A DNA stretch of 58,064 nt, taken from the NCBI GenBank assembly GCA_019359315.1, contig JAHHHO010000034.1, positions 1 to 58,064 of the forward strand, given 5' to 3'. Positions 10,724-17,949 of this stretch are shown here, piece by piece. The notes under the pieces are model-generated. The model had not been told where the DNA came from and made no database searches. It was given only the letters and a program-made list of their open reading frames with translations. The stretch comes from Myxacorys californica WJT36-NPBG1 (GTDB lineage Bacteria; Cyanobacteriota; Cyanobacteriia; Leptolyngbyales; Leptolyngbyaceae). The position numbers and the translations under genes were made by a program. Each line of letters opens with the position of its first letter. The first letter of the stretch is position 1.

Positions 10724-11256
10724 TGGGCATCATGCACGTCGAACTCAGTGTGCAGGATTGCTTTTTTTCCACTCAACCGTCAGCCGAAACGTCTCCCGTC
10801 AGTTCGGAAACTTGGGAGATTTGGTTTCGTCGTTGGCTAGAGATGCTACGTCCTACCGATCCTGACGATGAGCTACCCCTCCATCCCCAAGAACTCTACG
10901 AGTTAAGCTTGCGGCTAACCGACGACCAAGACATCCAGGTTCTAAACCGTCAATATCGGCAAAAAGACCAACCCACCGATGTTTTGTCATTTGCCATGCT
11001 GGAAGTAGAGTACCCAGAATTTGATGAGCTGGACGAAGAACCCTTGTATCTGGGAGACATTATCATTTCGATCGAGACTGCCACCCGCCAAGCCCAGCAG
11101 CACGAGCATTCTCTAGAAACCGAATTAGCGTGGCTCTCTGCTCACGGACTCTTGCATCTCCTAGGCTGGGATCATCCCGATGATGAGCATTTAGAAAGAA
11201 TGTTAGATCAGCAGCAGGTGCTTCTCAACTCCGTCGGAATCGCCGTTCATCTGTAA
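10723..11256 (+). CDS. ybeY: endoribonuclease YbeY (16S rRNA maturation)
   Basis: The 177-residue protein carries the zinc motif HxxxHxxxxxH in [16 protein letters not shown], plus the family segments [19 protein letters not shown] and [11 protein letters not shown]. YbeY processes the 3' end of 16S rRNA and takes part in ribosome quality control. The start may be ATG 10723 or ATG 10732. The stop codon falls inside a 16-bp tandem duplication (TGTAATGTGATGTTTA at 11252 and 11268). Confidence 0.95.
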   Translation: MGIMHVELSVQDCFFSTQPSAETSPVSSETWEIWFRRWLEMLRPTDPDDELPLHPQELYELSLRLTDDQDIQVLNRQYRQKDQPTDVLSFAMLEVEYPEFDELDEEPLYLGDIIISIETATRQAQQHEHSLETELAWLSAHGLLHLLGWDHPDDEHLERMLDQQQVLLNSVGIAVHL

Positions 11257-11283
11257 TGTGATGTTTATGTAATGTGATGTTTA
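11252..11283. repeat. 16-bp perfect tandem duplication at the ybeY stop
   Basis: TGTAATGTGATGTTTA is present twice without spacer (11252-11267, 11268-11283). The first copy contains the ybeY stop codon. Confidence 0.9.
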
Positions 11284-11441
11284 CGTTTGATGGCATTGTT
11301 GCAATACTGTTTCTGAAGTTTATTGACTAACTTATAAAATAGCTCCACGCCTTACTCTAATCGCTGAAGAAATCGCTGAAGAAACGAATCGCTAAAGAAA
11401 CGGTGAGTTCAATTTCCCCGCCCGTTATGTAAGTTATTGCT

Positions 11442-11909
11442 ATGTCCTCAGAAGTTCCGACCCAGCCGCCGAAGCGCCCTCCCTCTAAAATTTTGTCTTT
11501 AGTGAAGCCCGATCGCGATTTGGCGTGGCAAGTTGCCCCCACGTTGTTTACCAGCTTTAAGTACGCTTGGATGGGCATCAGCTATGCGTTTCTGACGCAG
11601 CGTAATTTTCGGATTCATGTGTTGCTGGGGAGTGCGGCGATCGGGTGCGGAATTGCGCTGCGATCGAGCGTGGTAGAACTGGCGGTGATTGGCTTGACGA
11701 TTGGGCTAGTGTTGGCGATGGAGTTGCTCAACACGGCGATCGAGTCAGTAGTGGATTTGACCGTGAAGCAGTCCTATCACGAACTGGCAAAGATTGCGAA
11801 AGATTGTGCGGCGGCGGCGGTGTTAGTTTCTGCGATCGCGGCAGTCCTAGTCGCTGGCTGTGTCCTTTTGCCTAAAGTATTTGTGCTGTTGCCTGCTCTT
11901 CCGGGCTAA
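11442..11909 (+). CDS. dgkA: diacylglycerol/undecaprenol kinase family protein
   Basis: The 155-residue protein has about 45 N-terminal polar residues and then FTSFKYAWMGISYAFLTQRNFRIH, followed by three membrane helices. The DgkA signature is in LAMELLNTAIESVVDLTV, with the catalytic Glu region. The family phosphorylates diacylglycerol or undecaprenol at the membrane; which substrate is used here cannot be told. Start ATG 11442. It lies 45 bp upstream of trpG on the same strand, so the two may be cotranscribed. Confidence 0.92.
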   Translation: MSSEVPTQPPKRPPSKILSLVKPDRDLAWQVAPTLFTSFKYAWMGISYAFLTQRNFRIHVLLGSAAIGCGIALRSSVVELAVIGLTIGLVLAMELLNTAIESVVDLTVKQSYHELAKIAKDCAAAAVLVSAIAAVLVAGCVLLPKVFVLLPALPG

Positions 11910-11953
11910 GAAGGGACAGGGTAGACTAGAATTCACCGTTCTGGTCTATTGCC

Positions 11954-12550
11954 ATGATTCTTGTGATCGACAACTACGATAGTTTTACGTACAACTTGGT
12001 TCAGTACCTCGGTGAATTGGGGGCAGAATTTCCGATCGCAGCAGACATTCAGGTTTACCGGAATGACCAGATTACGCTGGAGCAGGTGAAGCAGCTAAAC
12101 CCCGCCGGAATTGTGATTTCGCCAGGACCGGGACGTCCAGAAGATGCCGGAGTCTCAATGGAGCTGATTCGGCAACTGGGAGTGACAACGCCAATTTTAG
12201 GCGTCTGTTTGGGCCATCAAAGTATTGGACAGGTGTTTGGCGGCAACATTGTTTCTGCACCCGTGTTAATGCATGGCAAAACATCTGACGTGCAGCATAC
12301 GAATCTGGGCGTGTTTGCGGGCGTTGAGAACCCAATGACGGCGACTCGATATCACAGTTTGGTGATTGAGCGGGAGAGTTGCCCGGATGTGCTAGAAATT
12401 ACGGCTTGGGTAGACGATGACACGATTATGGGCGTTCGGCATCGACACTACCCGCACATTCAAGGGGTGCAGTTTCATCCAGAAAGCGTGCTAACGGCTT
12501 CGGGTAAGCAGCTATTGCGGAACTTTTTGCAGGATATTAGCGATCGTTGA
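11954..12550 (+). CDS. trpG: anthranilate/aminodeoxychorismate synthase glutamine amidotransferase subunit
   Basis: The 198-residue class I glutamine amidotransferase starts MILVIDNYDSFTYNLVQYL. The nucleophile Cys lies in GVCLGHQSIGQVFGG and the catalytic His-Glu in QGVQFHPESVLT. It supplies ammonia to TrpE or PabB to make anthranilate or aminodeoxychorismate. Cyanobacteria often have one amphibolic subunit. No trpE or pabB is adjacent, so the exact partner is uncertain. Confidence 0.92.
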   Translation: MILVIDNYDSFTYNLVQYLGELGAEFPIAADIQVYRNDQITLEQVKQLNPAGIVISPGPGRPEDAGVSMELIRQLGVTTPILGVCLGHQSIGQVFGGNIVSAPVLMHGKTSDVQHTNLGVFAGVENPMTATRYHSLVIERESCPDVLEITAWVDDDTIMGVRHRHYPHIQGVQFHPESVLTASGKQLLRNFLQDISDR

Positions 12551-12676
12551 GACCATCTTTGAGATCTTCGTGAAGTCAAGCTGTGAAACCAATCATTCAA
12601 GGCGACTGGAGGAGATAAGTTGACGAGGGGAACCGTTTGACTCAACACTTAGAACTCAGGAGTCGTGATCGGCATT

Positions 12677-12704
12677 GTTGAGGAGAACTCGTTGAGGAGA
12701 ACTA
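12677..12704 (+). repeat. 14-bp tandem duplication duplicating a ribosome-binding site
   Basis: GTTGAGGAGAACT occurs twice (12677 and 12691, period 14). The second copy provides the GAGGAG ribosome site of the ATG at 12704. The first copy would give a non-productive extra Shine-Dalgarno-like element upstream. Confidence 0.75.
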
Positions 12705-13468
12705 TGAAACGGAGACAATTTTTACAGGTAGCGGGCGCAGGATTGGGAAGTGCAGTCGCGACGATCGCGTTATCAGACCGACGGGCGATTGCTCAGACGG
12801 GTTCTCTCTCAGTTCAGTACTTGGGACATAGCTGCGTCTTGCTGAGCGGTAGTGGACAGCGCATTCTCGTCAATCCGTTTAAGAGCGCAGGCTGCACCGC
12901 CGGATATCGTGCCCCCAAAGTGGGAGCCGATTTGGTGATGATTAGCAGTCAGCTTCTCGATGAAGGCGCAGTGGACGTTGTGCCTGGAAATCCTAAACTG
13001 CTCTACCAAGCTGGTGCTTACAATTTGAATGGGTTGAAGATTCAAGGCATTGCTACCGACCACGATCGCAATGGCGGTAGACGCTTTGGCAAAAATATCG
13101 CGTGGAAATGGACTCAAGGCGGTGTGTCCGTGTTGCATCTTGGCGGGGCGGCGGCTCCGATTAGTCTAGAGCAAAAGATTTTGATGGGCACTCCCGATGT
13201 GGTGTTCATTCCGGTGGGCGGCGGCCCGAAAGCCTATACGCCACAGGAAGCCAAACAAGCACTGCAAGTGTTGAACGCTAAACTTGTTGTGCCGACTCAA
13301 TATCGCACTTCAGCGGCGAAAGATCAGTGTGAACTGACCGCGTTAGATAATTTCCTCACGCTCATGAGCGGCACACCTGTGCGGCGGGGAGGAAGCTCGC
13401 TCACGATTAGCCGTTCAGATGTGCCCAAAGAGGGTATGGTAATCCAGGTTATGAGTTACAAAGGTTAA
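12704..13468 (+). CDS. Tat-exported MBL-fold-like protein with incomplete metal site
   Basis: From ATG 12704 (ribosome site GAGGAG just upstream) the product is 254 residues. It begins MKRRQFLQVAGAGLGSAVAT, a twin-arginine signal peptide with a predicted cleavage after AIAQT. The body resembles the YtnP/UlaG-like metallo-beta-lactamase fold (VQYLGHSCVLLSGSGQRILV ... GVSVLHLGG ... VVPTQYRTSA). The strand that normally carries HxHxDH reads VMISSQLLDEG, so the metal-binding histidines are absent. It is probably exported to the periplasm or thylakoid lumen and may not be catalytic. GTG 12665 is a less likely start. Confidence 0.8.
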   Translation: MKRRQFLQVAGAGLGSAVATIALSDRRAIAQTGSLSVQYLGHSCVLLSGSGQRILVNPFKSAGCTAGYRAPKVGADLVMISSQLLDEGAVDVVPGNPKLLYQAGAYNLNGLKIQGIATDHDRNGGRRFGKNIAWKWTQGGVSVLHLGGAAAPISLEQKILMGTPDVVFIPVGGGPKAYTPQEAKQALQVLNAKLVVPTQYRTSAAKDQCELTALDNFLTLMSGTPVRRGGSSLTISRSDVPKEGMVIQVMSYKG

Positions 13469-13530
13469 TAGAGGGTGTGTTTTGGCGTTGCCTAACACCC
13501 ATATGTTTACCCCGTTTATTCCACATCGTT

Positions 13531-14838
13531 ATGCAATCAGAATTTCGTCAACGGCGCGATCGCTTTCTCGAAAAAATTGGCAACGGAACTGCGATTCTTC
13601 GGAGTGCACCGACTGCCGTGATGCATAACGATGTGGAGTACAACTTCCGGCAAGATAGTAATTTTTTCTATCTAACGGGATTCAATGAAGCGGATTGTGT
13701 GGCGGTGTTTGCGCCGTGGCACGAAACCCATAAATTTGTGTTGTTTGTGCAGCCGAAAGATCGCGACAAGGAAACGTGGTCAGGCTATCGGATTGGGGTT
13801 GAGGCGGCGAAAGAACTTTACGGCGCAGATGAGGCGTATCCGATCACGGAGTTGACGGAAAAGCTGCCGCAATATGTCGAAAAAGCCGATCGCATCTACT
13901 ATCACATGGGGCGCGATCGCAGCTTTAATGATCGAATCATTGCGCTGTGGCAGCGATGCATGGCGACCTATGAGAAAAAGTGGATTGGTCCCATTGCGAT
14001 CGAAGATCCGGGGCCTTTGCTCTATCCGTTGCGGCAGGTGAAGAGTGAAAGCGAATTGGAGTTGATGCGCAAGGCGGTTGCGATCGCGGCAGAATCTCAC
14101 AATCTCGCGCTCCAACTCCGCAAACCGGGCATGTATGAATACGAACTCCAAGCTGAAATGGAGCATCTGTTTCGCTTGCGGGGTGGATGGGGCGCGGCGT
14201 ATCCGTCGATTGTGGCGTCGGGAGCGAATTCTTGCATTTTGCACTACACCGAAAACGATCGCCAAATGCAGGACGGGGAACTTCTTTTGGTGGATGCTGG
14301 CTGTTCCTACGGTTATTACAATTCAGACATTACGCGCACGTATCCGGTCGGCAGCAAATTTACTGAAGAGCAGCGCATTTTGTATGAGCTAGTTCTGAAG
14401 GCGCAACTGGCTGCCATCGCGCAGCTTCAACCCGGCAGCGCTTGGAATCAGTTTCACGAGACTGCTGTTCGCACGATTGTAGAAGGATTGATGGCGCTTG
14501 GCCTGTTGCAGGGAGACATTGAGGAAATCATTAAAGAAGAAAAGTACAAGCCGTTCTTTATGCATGGCACGGGACACTGGTTGGGGCTGGATGTACATGA
14601 TTCTGGCGTGCGGCAAATTGGCGAAACGTGGCAGACTTTCCAGGCAGGGCATGTGGTCACGGTTGAACCTGGAATCTATATTCGACCGGACTTCAAACCG
14701 TTTGAAGGACAGCCAGAAGTGCCAGAGCGGTGGCGCGGCATTGGCATTCGGATTGAGGACGATGTGTTGGTTACGCCAACGGGAAATGAAATTCTAACGG
14801 CAGCCGTTCCGAAATCACTAGAGGCAATGGAGAGATGA
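13531..14838 (+). CDS. pepP: aminopeptidase P (Xaa-Pro aminopeptidase)
   Basis: From ATG 13531 the product is 435 residues. The N-terminal creatinase-type domain (about 1-165, MQSEFRQRRDRFLEKIGNGT) is followed by the pita-bread catalytic domain. The metal ligands are visible: Asp in LLVDAGCSYGYYNSDITRTY, His in FFMHGTGHWLGLDVHD, Glu in VTVEPGIYI and Glu in GIRIEDDVLVT. The enzyme removes N-terminal residues that precede proline. The frame is open from GTG 13477, but the extra 18 residues do not look like the family. The stop overlaps the next ATG (ATGA). Confidence 0.94.
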   Translation: MQSEFRQRRDRFLEKIGNGTAILRSAPTAVMHNDVEYNFRQDSNFFYLTGFNEADCVAVFAPWHETHKFVLFVQPKDRDKETWSGYRIGVEAAKELYGADEAYPITELTEKLPQYVEKADRIYYHMGRDRSFNDRIIALWQRCMATYEKKWIGPIAIEDPGPLLYPLRQVKSESELELMRKAVAIAAESHNLALQLRKPGMYEYELQAEMEHLFRLRGGWGAAYPSIVASGANSCILHYTENDRQMQDGELLLVDAGCSYGYYNSDITRTYPVGSKFTEEQRILYELVLKAQLAAIAQLQPGSAWNQFHETAVRTIVEGLMALGLLQGDIEEIIKEEKYKPFFMHGTGHWLGLDVHDSGVRQIGETWQTFQAGHVVTVEPGIYIRPDFKPFEGQPEVPERWRGIGIRIEDDVLVTPTGNEILTAAVPKSLEAMER

Positions 14839-15089
14839 AGCTACCAGAACTAGAACAAGCAAGTATCGATCGCATTGTTGAGATGGCGTGGGAAGATCGG
14901 ACGCCGTTTGACGCGATCGCTACGCAGTTTGGACTAGATGAAAAACAAGTCATCGCTCTGATGCGACGAGAGATGAAGGAATCTAGTTTTCGGATGTGGC
15001 GCGAACGAGTGAGCGGACGCAAAACAAAGCATTTGAAGCCGCGAGGATTTGTCGAAGGACGATTTAAATCTCAAAATCAGAACACTTAA
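14835..15089 (+). CDS. DUF2805 / TIGR03643-type small protein
   Basis: The 84-residue basic protein reads MKLPELEQASIDRIVEMAWE, then TPFDAIATQFGLDEKQVIALMRREMK and FRMWRERVSGRKTKH. It has a predicted helix-turn-helix-like first half and a conserved basic tail. It matches the TIGR03643 (DUF2805) family of unknown function. It overlaps pepP by 4 bases (ATGA), so translation is probably coupled. Confidence 0.88.
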   Translation: MKLPELEQASIDRIVEMAWEDRTPFDAIATQFGLDEKQVIALMRREMKESSFRMWRERVSGRKTKHLKPRGFVEGRFKSQNQNT

Positions 15090-15264
15090 ACAACGGCTTT
15101 ACCCTCTGTTTATGGGTGCTGAAGGTTAACAAATGCTTAGAAGAGAAATGGTATAGTGCCCTTCCTAGCTTGATGGGCATATTGATTGGTATACACTCCA
15201 TCTTTGGGATGAGCGGCATCATTCTTCTGATCTATAACCAATCCAATTTGACTTCTTGAAGCTC

Positions 15265-17319
15265 ATGCCATTTTTTACCAGCACGTTATTCTCACCTCGC
15301 AGCATTAGTATTTCTGAAGCGGTAGATCTCTCAGCAGTTCTGAGAGCTTGCCAAGCTTTCTCTAGGGAAGTCGAGCTAGAGAAATTGATGGCTGCTCTGC
15401 TGAGGGATGTGAGCGAGTTTGCTGGAGCCGAAAAATGTGTTTTGCTGATGCACCAAGAGGATCAGTGGGTGATTGAAGGGTTGGCTGAGCGTGGAGGAGT
15501 AGCAGTCAATCGGCACTCTCTCTCAGTTGATATCAGTCAAGTGGTTCCGATTTCTCTCGTGGGTGCTGTTAGCCGCACGTTGCAGCCTATCGTTCATCAG
15601 AATGCGGTTTCCTATAACTCTTTCTCTAACGATCGCTACTTGCTGCACCATCAGCCGAAAAACGTGCTGTGTGCGCCTCTGTTGAATCAAGGTAAGCTGA
15701 TCGCGATTTTGTACCTAGAAAATAGTCGGCATCTTGAATCATTTACCTGCGATCGCGTTGAAGGTCTCAACCTGCTGTTTACTCACGCCGCGATCTCGCT
15801 AGATCACGCTATTCTTTACCAGAATCTACACGCCACTGCCGCGATCGGGCGGGCAGAGAATGTCGAACTGAAGAACACGCTGGCTGCCCTCAAAGAGCAA
15901 GTTCGACAGGTGGAGTTTCGAGCAGAAGTTGACTTCGCGCTGACCAATGGCAGCACGCTGCAAGAGGTTCTGAAACACTGCACCGATGCAATGGTGCAGC
16001 ACTTAGATGCGGCCTTCGCGCGGATTTGGACGTTGAACGCCAACGAGAACGTTTTGGAGTTGCAGGTGAGTTCTGGACTGTACACTCACATTGATGGCGA
16101 TCACGCTCGCGTTCCGGTGGGGATGTTTAAGATTGGCTGGATCGCTCAAGAGCGACAGCCGCATTTGACGAATTCTGTTTTAGACGATCCGCGAGTGGGG
16201 GATAAGGACTGGGCGCGTCGGGAGGGAATGGTTGCCTTTGCGGGATATCCGCTTTTGGTCGAAGGGCGATTGGTTGGCGTGATTGCCATGTTTGCTTACA
16301 AAAAGCTCAACGATTCTGTTCTTGAAGCCCTCAAGCTCGCTGCAACTGATGTGGCCTTGGGTGTTGTTGGCAAACAAACCGAAGAAGCGCTGTATCAGTC
16401 AGAAGCACAACTGCGTCAGCAAACTCAAGAGTTACAGCAGGCGTTGCAAGATCTGCAAAAGGCACAGGCGCTGATGGTGCAGAGCGAGAAAATGTCGGCG
16501 TTGGGCAACCTGATGACTGGGGTGGCTCATGAAATTAATAATCCGGTTGGCTTTTTAGCGGGCAACATTACGCCTGCAATGAACTATGTCGAGGATTTGA
16601 TGGGCTTGATTAGGCTCTATCAGCAGAAGTATTCTGATGCTGAAATTGAGGACAAGATCAGTGCGATCGATCTCGATTACATCGGTCAAGACTTGCCTAA
16701 GTTAATTGGCTCGATGCGCGAAGGGGTCTCTCGAATTCGCGGCATTAGCACTAGCCTCCGATCGTTTGCGCGTGCCGACTGCGATCGCGCCGTTCTGCAC
16801 GATTTGCATGAGGGGATCGACAGCACGTTGCTGATTCTCAAGCATCGTTTGAAGGGGAGCGAGACACGCCCCGCGATTGGGGTGATTAAAGAGTATGGTC
16901 AGCTTCCGCTAGTCGAATGCTTTGCGGGGCAGCTTAATCAGGTGTTTATGAATCTATTGGCAAACGCGATCGAGGCGTTGGAAGAGTCGAATGTAAACCG
17001 GACGCTTGCTGACTTAATTGCTCGTCCGAATCAGATCACCATTCGCACTGCCGTTGCAGCCGATCAGCAGCATGTTGCCATCCGAATTCAAGACAATGGA
17101 ATCGGCATGAGTGATGAGGTCAAAGAGAAGATTTTCAATCATTTGTTTACGACGAAAGCCGTTGGCGTTGGAACCGGATTGGGGCTTGCGATCGCGCGGT
17201 CGATTGTGGTGGAGAAGCACGCTGGAACAATAGAAGTCAATTCGGTATTAGGTCAGGGCGCAGAGTTTGTGATTACTCTCCCGATTGAAGCGGCAGGATC
17301 AGAACGGCAAGAAAAATGA
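15265..17319 (+). CDS. GAF-GAF sensor histidine kinase
   Basis: From ATG 15265 the product is about 684 residues. The order is an N-terminal GAF domain (about 20-190), a second GAF domain (about 215-370) and a glutamine-rich coiled coil (EAQLRQQTQELQQALQDLQK). The HisKA box follows with His422 in GVAHEINNPVGF. The HATPase domain has N, G1 and G2 boxes in NLLANAIEALEE, QDNGIGMSD and GVGTGLGLAIAR. There is no membrane segment, so it senses a cytoplasmic signal or ligand. No receiver or regulator gene is adjacent. TTG 15256 is a possible alternative start. The TGA stop at 17317 is followed in the same frame by 104 open codons made by 21-bp array 2. Confidence 0.9.
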   Translation: MPFFTSTLFSPRSISISEAVDLSAVLRACQAFSREVELEKLMAALLRDVSEFAGAEKCVLLMHQEDQWVIEGLAERGGVAVNRHSLSVDISQVVPISLVGAVSRTLQPIVHQNAVSYNSFSNDRYLLHHQPKNVLCAPLLNQGKLIAILYLENSRHLESFTCDRVEGLNLLFTHAAISLDHAILYQNLHATAAIGRAENVELKNTLAALKEQVRQVEFRAEVDFALTNGSTLQEVLKHCTDAMVQHLDAAFARIWTLNANENVLELQVSSGLYTHIDGDHARVPVGMFKIGWIAQERQPHLTNSVLDDPRVGDKDWARREGMVAFAGYPLLVEGRLVGVIAMFAYKKLNDSVLEALKLAATDVALGVVGKQTEEALYQSEAQLRQQTQELQQALQDLQKAQALMVQSEKMSALGNLMTGVAHEINNPVGFLAGNITPAMNYVEDLMGLIRLYQQKYSDAEIEDKISAIDLDYIGQDLPKLIGSMREGVSRIRGISTSLRSFARADCDRAVLHDLHEGIDSTLLILKHRLKGSETRPAIGVIKEYGQLPLVECFAGQLNQVFMNLLANAIEALEESNVNRTLADLIARPNQITIRTAVAADQQHVAIRIQDNGIGMSDEVKEKIFNHLFTTKAVGVGTGLGLAIARSIVVEKHAGTIEVNSVLGQGAEFVITLPIEAAGSERQEK

Positions 17320-17331
17320 TCCGTCGTTGAT

Positions 17332-17583
17332 GCTCAAACATTCACGCGCGAAGCTCAGACTTTCAACGATGATGCTCAGACTTTCAACGATGAAGTTCAA
17401 ACATTCACGCGCGAAGCTCAGACTTTCAACAGTGAAGCTCAAACATTCACGCGCGAAGCTCAGACTTTCGTCGATGAACCTCAGACATTCACGCGCGAAG
17501 CTCAAACATTCAACAATGCACCTCAAACATTCAGGCGCGAAGCTCAGACATTCAACGATGAAGCTCAAACATTCAACGAGAAA
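17332..17583. repeat. 21-bp tandem array 2 (12 units)
   Basis: Twelve units of 21 bp start at 17332. Units of the form GCTCAAACATTCACGCGCGA plus A alternate with forms reading GCTCAGACTTTCAACGATGA plus A. Read in the frame of the preceding kinase the units encode AQTFTRE and AQTFNDE heptads until a stop at 17632-17634. The frame is separated from the kinase by a single TGA. The other frames are open too, as expected of a 7-codon period. A dispersed palindrome (17614-17642) closes the right side. Confidence 0.88.
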
Positions 17584-17613
17584 GAGCGAGGCTCTATCAC
17601 GGATGTAAAAAGC

Positions 17614-17642
17614 GCGATCGCTCAGCAAACTTGAAGGATCGC
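17614..17642. repeat. dispersed palindromic element at the edge of array 2
   Basis: Reading the minus strand the element begins GCGATCCTTCAAGTTTGC and ends GAGCGATCGC, followed by GCTTTTT and then array 2. Copy A beside array 1 has the same order: element, then GCTTTTTT, then repeats. Confidence 0.65.
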
Positions 17643-17651
17643 GCAAGTTAA

Positions 17652-17804
17652 CTATTTCTTCATCGTATGGATCAGCAAGGCAACCGATTTGATGAGGATC
17701 GCGATCGCAAGAATGAACTGAGTTGTGGAATCTCTTTGCATCGGCTGCGGCGGTGTCACTGTGATAGGCACTTCGGTATGAGAATGAGCCGTGATGTAAG
17801 ACAT
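17652..17804 (-). CDS. small single-helix membrane protein, unknown
   Basis: From ATG 17804, preceded by GGAG nine bases upstream, a 50-residue product reads MSYITAHSHTEVPITVTPPQ, a short polar linker, then one hydrophobic helix FILAIAILIKSVALLIHTM and KK. I recognise no family. Its own ribosome site and a clear membrane helix support a real gene. It lies between array 2 and the NACHT gene on the opposite strand. Confidence 0.5.
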   Translation of the reverse strand: MSYITAHSHTEVPITVTPPQPMQRDSTTQFILAIAILIKSVALLIHTMKK

Positions 17805-17949
17805 TGAAAGTTCTCCAAGTTGTTTGACGCTTCTAATGTCTTGCAAACAGCGTATTCGCTAGGCTTTTGCGCTGTGTGATTTGAGAGTGCGCTATGAGTG
17901 AGTTGTGAATGACTCCGCTAGAATAAGCTTAAGTTTTTTCGGTCGTCGT

